This document shows positions 27,140 through 34,744 of a DNA stretch of 58,409 bases, piece after piece. Source of the DNA: Azoarcus sp. (GTDB taxonomy: Bacteria > Pseudomonadota > Gammaproteobacteria > Burkholderiales > Rhodocyclaceae); the NCBI GenBank assembly GCA_031289095.1, contig JAITQD010000068.1, positions 1 to 58,409 on the forward strand, read 5' to 3'. Position 1 is the stretch's first letter. The number at the start of each line of letters is the position of its first letter. The position numbers were made by a program, and so were the translations under genes. Under the pieces are notes generated by a model. It was not told where the DNA came from. It did not search any database and saw only the letters and a program-made list of their open reading frames with translations.

Positions 27140-27178
27140 GACGTAGAGAAGCGCATCCGAATGGGGAAAGTATGCGGC

Positions 27179-27206
27179 AGTATAGCGAATCGCTCGGCAT
27201 TGACAG
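27179..27206 (-). promoter_or_regulatory. Possible hpnC promoter
   Basis: On the minus strand TATACT (plus 27179-27184) has CTGTCA (plus 27201-27206) 16 bases upstream. It is placed about 40 bases before the hpnC ATG. The boxes are acceptable but not strong. Confidence 0.35.
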
Positions 27207-27228
27207 TTCAAAACGGCGCACGGGCCGC

Positions 27229-27257
27229 TTGGAGGAGGGTGCGCGAACGGATAAAAT
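27229..27257 (+). promoter_or_regulatory. Promoter of tRNA-Leu
   Basis: TTGGAG (27229-27234) and TAAAAT (27252-27257) are spaced by exactly 17 bases. The expected start near 27264 lies 8 bases before the mature tRNA 5' end. Confidence 0.6.
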
Positions 27258-27271
27258 CCACAGATTTCCTT

Positions 27272-27356
27272 GCCCCGGTGGTGAAACTGGTAGACACGCT
27301 TGACTTAGGATCAAGTGCCGCAAGGCTTGGAGGTTCAAATCCTCTCCGGGGCACCA
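27272..27356 (+). tRNA. leuW: tRNA-Leu (anticodon UAG)
   Basis: The 85-base gene folds as a class II tRNA. Acceptor arms GCCCCGG and CCGGGGC pair, with discriminator A and encoded CCA (27354-27356). The anticodon stem CTTGA/TCAAG encloses loop CTTAGGA with anticodon TAG at 27306-27308. There is a long variable arm, and T-arm GAGG-TTCAAAT-CCTC. It reads CUA and, by wobble, other CUN codons. A DUF1778/GNAT toxin-antitoxin pair begins about 100 bases downstream. Confidence 0.96.
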
Positions 27357-27408
27357 TCTAATTATTCGTTTGTTTTCAATTTGTTGGGAAAGTCGGGACG
27401 GGAATTAA

Positions 27409-27438
27409 TTGACTTTGTACGGCAATTTGCCGTATTAT
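27409..27438 (+). promoter_or_regulatory. Toxin-antitoxin promoter with palindromic operator
   Basis: TTGACT (27409-27414) and TATTAT (27433-27438) are spaced by 18 bases. A perfect palindrome TACGGCAA-T-TTGCCGTA (27418-27434) fills the spacer and touches the -10. AGGAGG follows at 27445-27450, before ATG 27459. The arrangement is what an autoregulating ribbon-helix-helix antitoxin would use. Confidence 0.75.
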
Positions 27439-27458
27439 TGGGTCAGGAGGATAAAACC

Positions 27459-27734
27459 ATGCCCGCAGCTACCGCCCGTCTCGAAGCCCGCATCAGCACC
27501 GATCTGCATTCGATGCTCAAGCGCGCCGCTGAACTTCAGGGGCGCACCCTCACCGACTTCGTGATTGCCGCCGTCCAGGACGCGGCACAACACGCCATTG
27601 AGCAAGCCGAAGTCATCCGCCTGTCTTTGGCCGATCAAGCGTGCTTTGCACAGGCGCTGCTGTCGCCGCCGGTGCCATCGCCGGCCCTGGAACGCGCCTT
27701 CTCTCGTCGCAACAAGCTGTTGCGTGCTCAATGA
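27459..27734 (+). CDS. DUF1778 (TacA-like) ribbon-helix-helix antitoxin
   Basis: A 91-residue protein. The N-terminal ribbon-helix-helix is TARLEARISTDLHSMLKRAA, then ELQGRTLTDFVIAAVQDAA, the standard DUF1778 start. The C-terminal tail (about 60-91, ALLSPPVPSPALERAFSRRN) is the usual toxin-neutralising segment. It would dimerise on the palindrome in its own promoter and, with the toxin, repress the operon. It overlaps the toxin gene by 4 bases (ATGA). The start has a strong AGGAGG site 8 bases upstream. Confidence 0.9.
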   Translation: MPAATARLEARISTDLHSMLKRAAELQGRTLTDFVIAAVQDAAQHAIEQAEVIRLSLADQACFAQALLSPPVPSPALERAFSRRNKLLRAQ

Positions 27735-28237
27735 GTGTGCTGTTTCGCGTTGCGCCGCTGGATGCCGCGTATGACCGCGCTGCGTTCAGCAGCGGTTCCG
27801 AACCGCTAGACTGCTACTTCCGGGAACAAGTCACCCAGGACGTTCGCCGCCGCGTGGCGGCCTGTTTCGTGGCGCTGGCTGACGGACAATCCATCGCGGG
27901 CTACTACACCCTGGCGTCGGCAAGTCTGCTGCTGTCCGGCCTTCCGGCCAGCGCTGGCAAAAAGCTGCCTCGCTATCCGACCGTGCCAGCGGTGCGCATG
28001 GGCCGCCTGGCAGTCGATCGGGCATTCAAGGGGCAAGGTCTGGGCGGGGCGCTACTGGCCGATGCGCTCGACCGTACCTCACGGTCGGAGATTGCCGCCT
28101 ATGCCTTGATGGTGGACGCCAAGGATGAGACCGCAGCGGCCTTCTACCGGCATCATGGCTTCATTGCTCTGCCCGACTCTTCGCTGGCGCTGTTCTTGCC
28201 ATTGGCAACCGTCCTGCCTTGTCTGAAACAACCTTGA
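27731..28237 (+). CDS. GNAT-family toxin (TacT-like acetyltransferase)
   Basis: A 168-residue GNAT N-acetyltransferase. The acetyl-CoA loop is in VRMGRLAVDRAFKGQGLGGA (K-G-Q-G-L-G) and the candidate catalytic Tyr is in ETAAAFYRHHGFIALPDS. The early SSGSEPLDCYFREQVTQDVR segment is typical of DUF1778-partnered toxins. TacT-type toxins acetylate the amino group of aminoacyl-tRNAs and stop translation; the particular tRNA target cannot be told from sequence. It is translationally coupled to its antitoxin. Confidence 0.88.
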   Translation: MSVLFRVAPLDAAYDRAAFSSGSEPLDCYFREQVTQDVRRRVAACFVALADGQSIAGYYTLASASLLLSGLPASAGKKLPRYPTVPAVRMGRLAVDRAFKGQGLGGALLADALDRTSRSEIAAYALMVDAKDETAAAFYRHHGFIALPDSSLALFLPLATVLPCLKQP

Positions 28238-28458
28238 CCCGTCGGGCGGTGCGCCCAGCCCAACCTTGCCTCATGGCCTATGGGCGGCGCGCAGTTTGAG
28301 GGAATGGCTGATGCGCAATCCCGCTCGTGACACACTTACATCGTCGTCGCCCTGACTGGACAAGGCATTGTGGTTACTGGCGCAGTGGCGCTTGCCCTTC
28401 ATTTTTTATAAAATCGTTTCCGCAACTAAAATCGAACCCGCGTGGTTACTGGATATTG

Positions 28459-28488
28459 TTGGAAAGTATTAATGTTTTCTTGTATGAT
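28459..28488 (+). promoter_or_regulatory. Promoter upstream of the sensor kinase gene
   Basis: TTGGAA (28459-28464) and TATGAT (28483-28488) with an 18-base spacer make a reasonable sigma-70 promoter. The predicted start near 28495 is followed directly by the 22-base palindrome. Confidence 0.55.
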
Positions 28489-28511
28489 ATTTGTGTTTAT
28501 TTTTATGCACA

Positions 28512-28533
28512 GTTGCGGAAACGTTTCCGCAAC
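28512..28533. promoter_or_regulatory. Perfect 22-base palindrome, LacI-type operator candidate
   Basis: GTTGCGGAAAC (28512-28522) is followed at once by its exact reverse complement GTTTCCGCAAC (28523-28533). The central AAACGTTT resembles LacI/PurR-family operators. A full half-site GTTTCCGCAAC recurs at 28416-28426, 107 bases upstream, which could allow looping. No LacI-family gene is in the window. Confidence 0.7.
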
Positions 28534-28627
28534 CAATGTGATCACCTCGCGGGGTTGACGGTTCGCCGCGCCGCCAGTAGACGCGCTCGATGCTCTGCCA
28601 AGCTGGCGCGATCACGCGGGATGCGGC

Positions 28628-29764
28628 ATGAATGACACAGAAACGACGACTGAGGCGGCGGCGGACGGCGGGGCCCGTGAGCGCCTGGAAGCGGTGCTTG
28701 ATGGGCTGGATGCCGCCGTGTACGCGGCAGATGCGCGCGATGGCGAGGTTCTTTTCGCCAACCGCGCTTTTCAGGCGCTGCACGGCGCCGGTACCGTGGG
28801 CTGGGTTTTGCGCGGTCTGGTCGTGCCCTTGCCGGAACGCGGCGATTACCGGGTTGATCCGCGCGGTCTGGGCGTCGCGGATGTGCCTTGCGAACTGTTC
28901 GACGGCGAATTGCCGCAACCGCGCACCGGACGTTGGTATCACGTGCGCGAGCAGGCGATGCGCTGGGTGGATGGGCGCGTCGTCCGGTTGGGCATCGCCA
29001 CCGACATCACCGACCGCAAGGAAACCGCCGAAATCGCGCGCCGCCAGGAGGAACGCATTTCCCGCACCGCGCGCCTGATCACCATGGGCGAAATGGCCTC
29101 GATGCTGGCGCACGAGATCAACCAGCCACTGGCGGCGATTGCCAATTACTGCAACGGCTGCGCCGCGCGCATGCAGGCAGGCGCGGAGGCGCGGGAACTG
29201 TTGCCGGCGATGCAGAAGGCAGCGGCCCAAGCCGAGCGCGCCGGCAAGATCATCCGCCGCATCCGCGAATTCGTGAAAAAAAGCGAGCCGCAGCGTAGCG
29301 CGGTTTCCGTTGCCGCCATCCTCGACGATGCGCTCGCCTTTGTCGACATCGACGCGGGCCGGCGGGGTATACGGCTGGTGGTTGATGTTGCGCCTGACTT
29401 GCCGGCGGTGTATGCAGATAGCATCATGATCGAACAGGTTGTCCTCAATCTGGTGCGCAACGGCTTCGATGCGATGCGGGACGCTGCGGGCGATGAGCGT
29501 GTGCTGACCGTGCGGGTGAGCGCATGGGGCGAACGGCAGGTGGAAATCGCGGTGATCGACCGCGGTCACGGCATTGACGAGGAAGACCGCGAGCGCCTGT
29601 TTCAGCCCTTTTTTACCACCAAGGACGATGGCATGGGCATGGGGCTGGCCATCTGCCGCTCGATCGTCGAATTCCACGACGGACGGCTCGCCGTCGAATC
29701 CAACCCCGAAGGCGGTACCATATTCACTTTTACCCTGCCCGTGGAGGAGACCGCCTGTGAATGA
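28628..29764 (+). CDS. PAS-domain sensor histidine kinase
   Basis: A 378-residue soluble kinase. An N-terminal PAS-like domain (about 15-135, VLDGLDAAVYAADARDGEVL through RLGIATDITDRKETAE) is followed by a coiled linker. The H-box is MLAHEINQPLAAIANYCNGC with H162, then N-box LNLVRNGFDAM, G1 VIDRGHGIDEEDR, F-box LFQPFFTT and G2 GMGMGLAICRS. The kinase core resembles the FixL/TodS group. No haem-binding signature is certain, so the signal is unknown. It overlaps the FixJ-type regulator gene by 8 bases, and that regulator overlaps a K+/H+ antiporter gene. Confidence 0.88.
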   Translation: MNDTETTTEAAADGGARERLEAVLDGLDAAVYAADARDGEVLFANRAFQALHGAGTVGWVLRGLVVPLPERGDYRVDPRGLGVADVPCELFDGELPQPRTGRWYHVREQAMRWVDGRVVRLGIATDITDRKETAEIARRQEERISRTARLITMGEMASMLAHEINQPLAAIANYCNGCAARMQAGAEARELLPAMQKAAAQAERAGKIIRRIREFVKKSEPQRSAVSVAAILDDALAFVDIDAGRRGIRLVVDVAPDLPAVYADSIMIEQVVLNLVRNGFDAMRDAAGDERVLTVRVSAWGERQVEIAVIDRGHGIDEEDRERLFQPFFTTKDDGMGMGLAICRSIVEFHDGRLAVESNPEGGTIFTFTLPVEETACE

Positions 29765-30389
29765 GGCGCGCACCGAGCAAGAGGTTTTTGTCGTCGACGA
29801 CGATGAGGCGCAACGCGATTCCCTGGTCTGGCTGCTGGAGTCGCACGGTTACAAGGTCAGGGCTTTTTTGTGCGCCGAGGATTTTCTCGCGGCGTGGAAC
29901 GAGGCGCTCGCTGGCTGCCTTGTACTCGACGTGCGCATGCCGGGAATGAGCGGCCTGGAACTGTTCGAGGAACTCGGGCGGCGGCACTCGGTGTTGCCGG
30001 TGATTTTCATCACCGGCCACGGCGATGTGCCGATGGCGGTGGCGGCGCTCAAGAAAGGGGCGGCGGATTTCATCGAAAAACCTTTTGCCGCCGAAGACAT
30101 GCTGCGTCTCGTCGACAGTTGCCTTGTGCGTGAGCGCGAGGAGCGCGCGCGCCGCCGCAGCGGCGCCGATACCTCGCGGCGGCTGGCGCAACTCACCACG
30201 CGCGAACGCGAAGTGCTCGATCTCATCATCGCCGGCAAGCTCAACAAACAGATTGCCGATGTGCTTGGCATCAGCATCAAGACGGTGGAAGTCCACCGCG
30301 CCCGGGTGATGGAAAAGATGGGCGCGCAGTCGCTCGCCAACCTGATCCGGCAGATCGTCTCCGTCGAGACGGACGGGACGGGGCGCTGA
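29757..30389 (+). CDS. FixJ/NarL-type response regulator
   Basis: A 210-residue regulator starting at GTG 29757 inside the kinase gene. The receiver domain has the VFVVDDDEAQRDSL acidic pair, D58 in LVLDVRMPGMSGLE, the ITGHGDVPMAVAALKKGA segment and the Lys in DFIEKPF. The C-terminal LuxR-type HTH (about 148-205) is LTTREREVLDLIIAGKLNKQ, then IADVLGISIKTVEVHRARVM. It pairs with the kinase upstream. Its stop and the antiporter ATG share a base (TGATG), so all three genes are probably co-expressed. Confidence 0.92.
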   Translation: MNEARTEQEVFVVDDDEAQRDSLVWLLESHGYKVRAFLCAEDFLAAWNEALAGCLVLDVRMPGMSGLELFEELGRRHSVLPVIFITGHGDVPMAVAALKKGAADFIEKPFAAEDMLRLVDSCLVREREERARRRSGADTSRRLAQLTTREREVLDLIIAGKLNKQIADVLGISIKTVEVHRARVMEKMGAQSLANLIRQIVSVETDGTGR

Positions 30390-32137
30390 TGGAAGGCTTG
30401 AACATCTTCTTTCTGGGTGCGGGGTTGCTGCTCTTCATCAGTGTGCTGGCAAGCACCTTGTCGGCGCGTCTGGGGATGCCCCTGTTGCTGTTGTTCCTGA
30501 TCGTGGGGATGCTCGCCGGGGAAGACGGGCCGGGTGGGGTCAGGTTCGACGACTTCCGCACCGCCTACCTGGTCAGCAGTCTGGCGCTGGCGGTCATCCT
30601 GCTCGATGGCGGCCTGCGCACGCGCACGTCCAGCCTGCGGGTGGCCCTGTGGCCGGCAGCGGTGCTGGCGACCTGGGGCGTCATCGGCACCACGGTCATC
30701 CTCGGAGTGTTCGTGACCTGGCTTTTCGGCGTGGACTGGCGCATGGGCATGTTGCTCGCGGCCATCGTTGGTTCAACCGATGCGGCGGCGGTGTTTTTCC
30801 TGTTGCGCAACGGCGGGGTGCGCCTCAACGAACGGGTGCAATCGACGCTCGAAATCGAATCCGGCGCCAATGACCCCATGGCCATCCTGCTCGTGACCGT
30901 ACTGGTCGACATGCTGGTCAAGCCGGGGGAAGGGGGGCTGCTCCCGTTTTTGCGCATACTGGCCGCGCAGATGGTGCTCGGGGGCGGACTCGGCTTTCTC
31001 GGCGGCATCGTGCTGGCGCGCCTGCTCCTGCGCCTGCGGCTGGCCGAAGGGCTGTACGCGCTGCTCATCGTCTCCGGCGGCATGATGATCTTTACCGCTG
31101 CCAACCTCTTGGGCGGCAGTGGCTTTCTCGCCGTCTATTTCGCCGGGGTGATCGTCGGCAACCGGCGTTGCCACGCCACCGAGCATGTGTTGCGGGTCAT
31201 GGACGGTCTGGCCTGGCTCGCGCAAGCCTGCATGTTCCTCGTGCTCGGCCTGTTGGTGAAGCCGGTGCAACTGCTCGACCGCGCCCCCGAGGCCATCGCC
31301 ATGGCGGTGTTCCTGATGCTGGTCGCCCGTCCGATCGCCGTTCTGGTGGGGGTGTGGCCGTTCCGCTTTCCGCGCCGCGAAATCGCCTACATGTCGTGGG
31401 TGGGGTTGCGAGGCGCGGTGCCCATCGTGCTGGCGATTGTGCCGGTGGTGAGCGGGGTGCCGGAGTCGATCCTGCTGTTCAACATCACCTTTGTGGTCGT
31501 GCTGCTTTCGCTGCTTGTGCAGGGAGCCACCGTGCCGATGGCGGCGAACTGGCTGAAGGTGTCGGTGCCGCCCCGCGACGAACCCATCGACCGGCGCGAG
31601 ATTTGGGTCGATGACCGCGCCACCCTCGATCTGGTCGAATTTCGTGTCGAGGCCGGTTCCGGCGCCGAGAGCCGTCACCCCGACGATGTGGCCGCCGAAT
31701 GTGGCGGCCTGTCGGTGCGCTGCGTGTCGCTGGTGCGCGGCGGCGAGGTGCAGCCCTTGCGCATCGACACCCGGCTGACCGCAGGAGACCTGGTGTGGTT
31801 TGTCGCTGGCGGAGAACATGCTGAGCGCATCGCCAGACTTTTTGCGCGCAGCGGCACCGATACCGAATTGAGCGCTCACGCGGGCTTCTTCGGCGAATTC
31901 ATCGTCGATCCGTCCTGCGCCGCCGGCGAACTGGCGGCGGCCTACGGCTTCGAGCTTGCGGCGGAAGAAAAGCCGCTGACATTGGGCGAACTGCTGCGCA
32001 AACGCATTGGCCGCCGCGTTGTGGTCGGCGACCGTGTGGGCATCGGCCTCTTTGAGCTGACGGTGCGCGATGTCGACGGTGAAGGCATGGTGACGGGAGT
32101 CGGTCTGAAGTGCCCTGACCGTTTCGTCATTACCTGA
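30389..32137 (+). CDS. Potassium/proton antiporter, CvrA/NhaP2 type
   Basis: A 582-residue CPA1-family antiporter. About 12-13 membrane segments cover residues 5-390, including LLLLFLIVGMLAGEDGPGG, the ion-site region AAIVGSTDAAAVFFLLRNGG and ESGANDPMAILLVTVL. Cytosolic C-terminal domains follow: a TrkA-C-like part (about 415-500) and a CorC/HlyC-like part (FGEFIVDPSCAAGELAAAYG to the end). That domain order is typical of CvrA/NhaP2, which exchange K+ for H+ at the inner membrane. Overlap with the response regulator gene suggests the two-component pair controls ion or pH homeostasis. Confidence 0.9.
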   Translation: MEGLNIFFLGAGLLLFISVLASTLSARLGMPLLLLFLIVGMLAGEDGPGGVRFDDFRTAYLVSSLALAVILLDGGLRTRTSSLRVALWPAAVLATWGVIGTTVILGVFVTWLFGVDWRMGMLLAAIVGSTDAAAVFFLLRNGGVRLNERVQSTLEIESGANDPMAILLVTVLVDMLVKPGEGGLLPFLRILAAQMVLGGGLGFLGGIVLARLLLRLRLAEGLYALLIVSGGMMIFTAANLLGGSGFLAVYFAGVIVGNRRCHATEHVLRVMDGLAWLAQACMFLVLGLLVKPVQLLDRAPEAIAMAVFLMLVARPIAVLVGVWPFRFPRREIAYMSWVGLRGAVPIVLAIVPVVSGVPESILLFNITFVVVLLSLLVQGATVPMAANWLKVSVPPRDEPIDRREIWVDDRATLDLVEFRVEAGSGAESRHPDDVAAECGGLSVRCVSLVRGGEVQPLRIDTRLTAGDLVWFVAGGEHAERIARLFARSGTDTELSAHAGFFGEFIVDPSCAAGELAAAYGFELAAEEKPLTLGELLRKRIGRRVVVGDRVGIGLFELTVRDVDGEGMVTGVGLKCPDRFVIT

Positions 32138-32176
32138 CGGGGCTGTTAAAATCCGCCGTTTTTTCGGGAGCATCCG

Positions 32177-33040
32177 ATGAGTGCACATTCAATCGACGGC
32201 AAGGCGCTGGCGGAAGAACTGCGCGCCTCGTTCAAGGCGCGCGTAGCGGCGCTGGCGGCGCGCGGGCATCGTCCCGGCCTCGCGGTGCTCCTGGTTGGGG
32301 AAGACCCGGCCTCCCAGGTCTACGTGCGCAACAAGGTTGCCGCCTGCGAGGCGGCGGGCATTTTCTCGCAAAAACTCGTCTATCCGGCGGACGTGGAGCA
32401 AGGCGTGGTGCTGGCGAAAATCGGCGAACTGAACGCCGACCCGCACATACACGGCATCCTTGTGCAACTGCCGCTGCCGCGCCATGTCGACGAAAAAGCC
32501 GTGCTCGAAGCCATCGCCCCGCAAAAGGACGTCGACGGCTTTCACGCCGAGAACGTCGGTGCGCTGGCGCAGGGCCAGCCCCGCTTCATCCCCTGCACAC
32601 CCTACGGCGTGATGAAAATGTTTGAGGCGAACGGCGTCGACCTGACGGGTAAGGATGCTGTCATCATTGGCCGCTCCAACATTGTCGGCAAGCCGATGGC
32701 GCTCTTGCTCATCAACGCGGGCGCGACGGTGACGGTGTGCCACTCCAAGACGCGCGATCTTGCCGCGCATACCCGACGCGCCGACATCCTCGTGGCCGCC
32801 GTGGGCAAGCCGCGTTTCGTCACCGCCGACATGGTCAAACCCGGTGCGGTCGTCATCGACGTGGGCATCAACCGCCTGCCGCCGGAAGAAGGCGGCAAGC
32901 TCTGCGGCGACGTGGATTTTGCGGCGGTGCGGGAGGTCGCGTCCCTCATCACCCCCGTTCCCGGCGGCGTTGGGCCGATGACCATCACCATGCTGCTGGC
33001 GAACACCATCGAGGCGGCGGAACGGGAGGCAGGGCAATGA
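32177..33040 (+). CDS. folD: Methylenetetrahydrofolate dehydrogenase/cyclohydrolase FolD
   Basis: A 287-residue bifunctional enzyme of standard length that interconverts methylene- and formyl-tetrahydrofolate with NADP. Motifs are [20 protein letters not shown] (catalytic Lys region), [26 protein letters not shown], the [15 protein letters not shown] nucleotide loop and [19 protein letters not shown]. It supplies one-carbon units for purine synthesis. It overlaps purE by 4 bases, forming a folate/purine operon. Confidence 0.96.
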   Translation: MSAHSIDGKALAEELRASFKARVAALAARGHRPGLAVLLVGEDPASQVYVRNKVAACEAAGIFSQKLVYPADVEQGVVLAKIGELNADPHIHGILVQLPLPRHVDEKAVLEAIAPQKDVDGFHAENVGALAQGQPRFIPCTPYGVMKMFEANGVDLTGKDAVIIGRSNIVGKPMALLLINAGATVTVCHSKTRDLAAHTRRADILVAAVGKPRFVTADMVKPGAVVIDVGINRLPPEEGGKLCGDVDFAAVREVASLITPVPGGVGPMTITMLLANTIEAAEREAGQ

Positions 33041-33540
33041 CAACCGCCGCGCAAGCGCCGCTCGTCGGTGTCGTCATGGGTTCCGATTCCGACTGGCCGA
33101 CGATGCAGGCCGCCGCCCGCATCCTCAAGGATTTTGGCGTGCCGTTCGAGGCGCGCGTTGTTTCCGCCCACCGCACGCCCGATCTTCTTTTTGAATACGC
33201 CGATACCGCAAAGGCGCGCGGCCTGAAGGCCATCATCGCCGGTGCGGGCGGTGCGGCGCATCTGCCCGGCATGCTGGCGGCGAAAACCGTCGTGCCGGTG
33301 CTGGGCGTGCCGGTGCAATCGCGGGCACTTTCCGGCGTCGATTCGCTGCATTCCATCGTGCAGATGCCGAAAGGCATTCCTGTCGCCACGTTTGCGATTG
33401 GCGAAGCAGGCGCGGCCAATGCGGCGCTGTTCGCGGTGGCGATGCTGGCGAATGAGGATGCGGCGCTGTTTGGCAAATTGCAAGTCTTTCGCCAGCAGCA
33501 GACCGGGAAAGTTCTCAGCATGACTTTGCCGGAAATCTGA
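33037..33540 (+). CDS. purE: N5-carboxyaminoimidazole ribonucleotide mutase PurE
   Basis: A 167-residue class I PurE with [18 protein letters not shown], the catalytic-loop [15 protein letters not shown] and [20 protein letters not shown]. It moves the carboxyl group made by PurK to give CAIR in de novo purine synthesis. The ATG overlaps the folD stop. Its natural partner purK lies 2.2 kb downstream, separated by the low-GC AlbA_2-ParA cassette. Confidence 0.96.
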   Translation: MTTAAQAPLVGVVMGSDSDWPTMQAAARILKDFGVPFEARVVSAHRTPDLLFEYADTAKARGLKAIIAGAGGAAHLPGMLAAKTVVPVLGVPVQSRALSGVDSLHSIVQMPKGIPVATFAIGEAGAANAALFAVAMLANEDAALFGKLQVFRQQQTGKVLSMTLPEI

Positions 33541-33559
33541 TGAGAGAAGGAAGAAGCCG

Positions 33560-34744
33560 ATGCTGACGCCAGAACAGTTACAAACGCTATTGCTCGATCT
33601 CGAATCGGATTGCGTTGAACGCACAATATCGACCAGTAATACAGATAAATTTGCGCAAGCGGTATGTGCGTTTGCCAACGATTTGCCCCATCATCGCAAG
33701 CCGGGTTATTTATTGATTGGCGCTGATGACAAAGGCGTTCCGGCGGGATTGACAGTAACAGACCAGTTATTGCAAAACCTTGCCGCGCTGAGATCGGATG
33801 GCAATATTTTGCCTTCGCCCATGTTGAACGTGGAGAAGATTTCACTCCCCAATGGAGAAATCGCCGTTGTAGAAGTACATCCCTCCAATATGCCGCCCGT
33901 TCGTTATAAAGGGCAAGTCTGGGTGCGCGTCGGGCCGCGTAAGGCGTGGGCCAGCGAACAGGAAGAACGCACACTGTCAGAACGGCGCGCCAGTCTGGCG
34001 AAAACCTTTGATGCCCAGGCGTTGCGTGAGGCAAAGATCAGCGATCTTTCCATGCGTCTCTTCGATGAATACCGGGCACAAACCATAGACGCGGAAATCA
34101 TTGCGAACAATCACAGAACAAGCGAAGAAAAACTGGCTTCGTTGCGCTGCCTTGATTTGACAGCACATGCACCTACCGTGGCGGGTATTTTGTTGTTTGG
34201 CGACAATCCAAGATATTTTTTGCCCGGAGCCTATGTTCAGTTCCTCAAGTTCTCGGGAACTTCAATGACCGAACGGCCAGAAGATGAATTTGTCGCTTCA
34301 GGAGATTTGCGCTCGGTGCTGGAGACGATGCGTCAGAAGATTATGGCGCACAATAACAGGGCAATTGTGCAAGGAGAAGGGTTTAGAGACAAAGAGGTTC
34401 CAGATTACCCGGAATGGGCCTTGCGAGAATTTTTTCATAACGCCATCATGCATCGTGATTACCAATCGAATACGCCGATCCGTTTTTACTGGTTTTCTGA
34501 CCGGATTGAAATTCAAAGTCCTGGTGGCCTCTACGGAGAAGTGACGAAGGAAACGCTTGAACGTCGCAACAGCTATCGAAACCCCATTCTCGCAGAGGCA
34601 ATGCGTTCCATGGGGTATGTGAATCGCTATGGCTATGGCATTCAGCGTGCGAAGGTGCTATTGCAGGAAAATGGCAATCCGCCTCCTGAACTTGACCCTG
34701 ACGACAAGGTTTTCCCCATCACGATCTACCGGAGGACGGCATGA
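33560..34744 (+). CDS. AlbA_2 (Schlafen-like) / HATPase_c_4 protein
   Basis: A 394-residue protein with two recognisable parts. The N-terminal AlbA_2-type putative nucleic-acid-binding domain is about 15-120 (VCAFANDLPHHRKPGYLLIG, then ADDKG; VWVRVGPRKAWASEQE). The C-terminal GHKL-type ATPase fold typical of so-called RecG-like proteins is about 280-390 (ALREFFHNAIMHRDYQS, DRIEIQSPGGLYGEV, then NRYGYGIQRAKVLLQE). Such proteins are common in mobile and defence-rich regions and in transcriptional regulation. Base composition is far lower in GC than the flanking pur genes. It overlaps the ParA-like gene by 4 bases. The function is unknown. Confidence 0.8.
   Translation: MLTPEQLQTLLLDLESDCVERTISTSNTDKFAQAVCAFANDLPHHRKPGYLLIGADDKGVPAGLTVTDQLLQNLAALRSDGNILPSPMLNVEKISLPNGEIAVVEVHPSNMPPVRYKGQVWVRVGPRKAWASEQEERTLSERRASLAKTFDAQALREAKISDLSMRLFDEYRAQTIDAEIIANNHRTSEEKLASLRCLDLTAHAPTVAGILLFGDNPRYFLPGAYVQFLKFSGTSMTERPEDEFVASGDLRSVLETMRQKIMAHNNRAIVQGEGFRDKEVPDYPEWALREFFHNAIMHRDYQSNTPIRFYWFSDRIEIQSPGGLYGEVTKETLERRNSYRNPILAEAMRSMGYVNRYGYGIQRAKVLLQENGNPPPELDPDDKVFPITIYRRTA

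Larger units (their letters stand above)
28238..28627. other. 390-base intergenic region with regulatory palindrome, no gene
   Basis: No plausible gene is seen. A small GC hairpin (GGGCG-GTG-CGCCC) lies soon after the toxin stop but has no T-run. The right part is A+T-rich and holds a half-site at 28416-28426, a promoter at 28459-28488 and a perfect 22-base palindrome at 28512-28533. Two copies of GTGGTTACTGG lie at 28370-28380 and 28442-28452. Confidence 0.6.

Noticed and set aside
27272-28627. Integrated island bounded by tRNA-Leu direct repeats
   Set aside because: No second copy of the tRNA 3' end was seen downstream and there is no integrase, so attachment sites cannot be supported.
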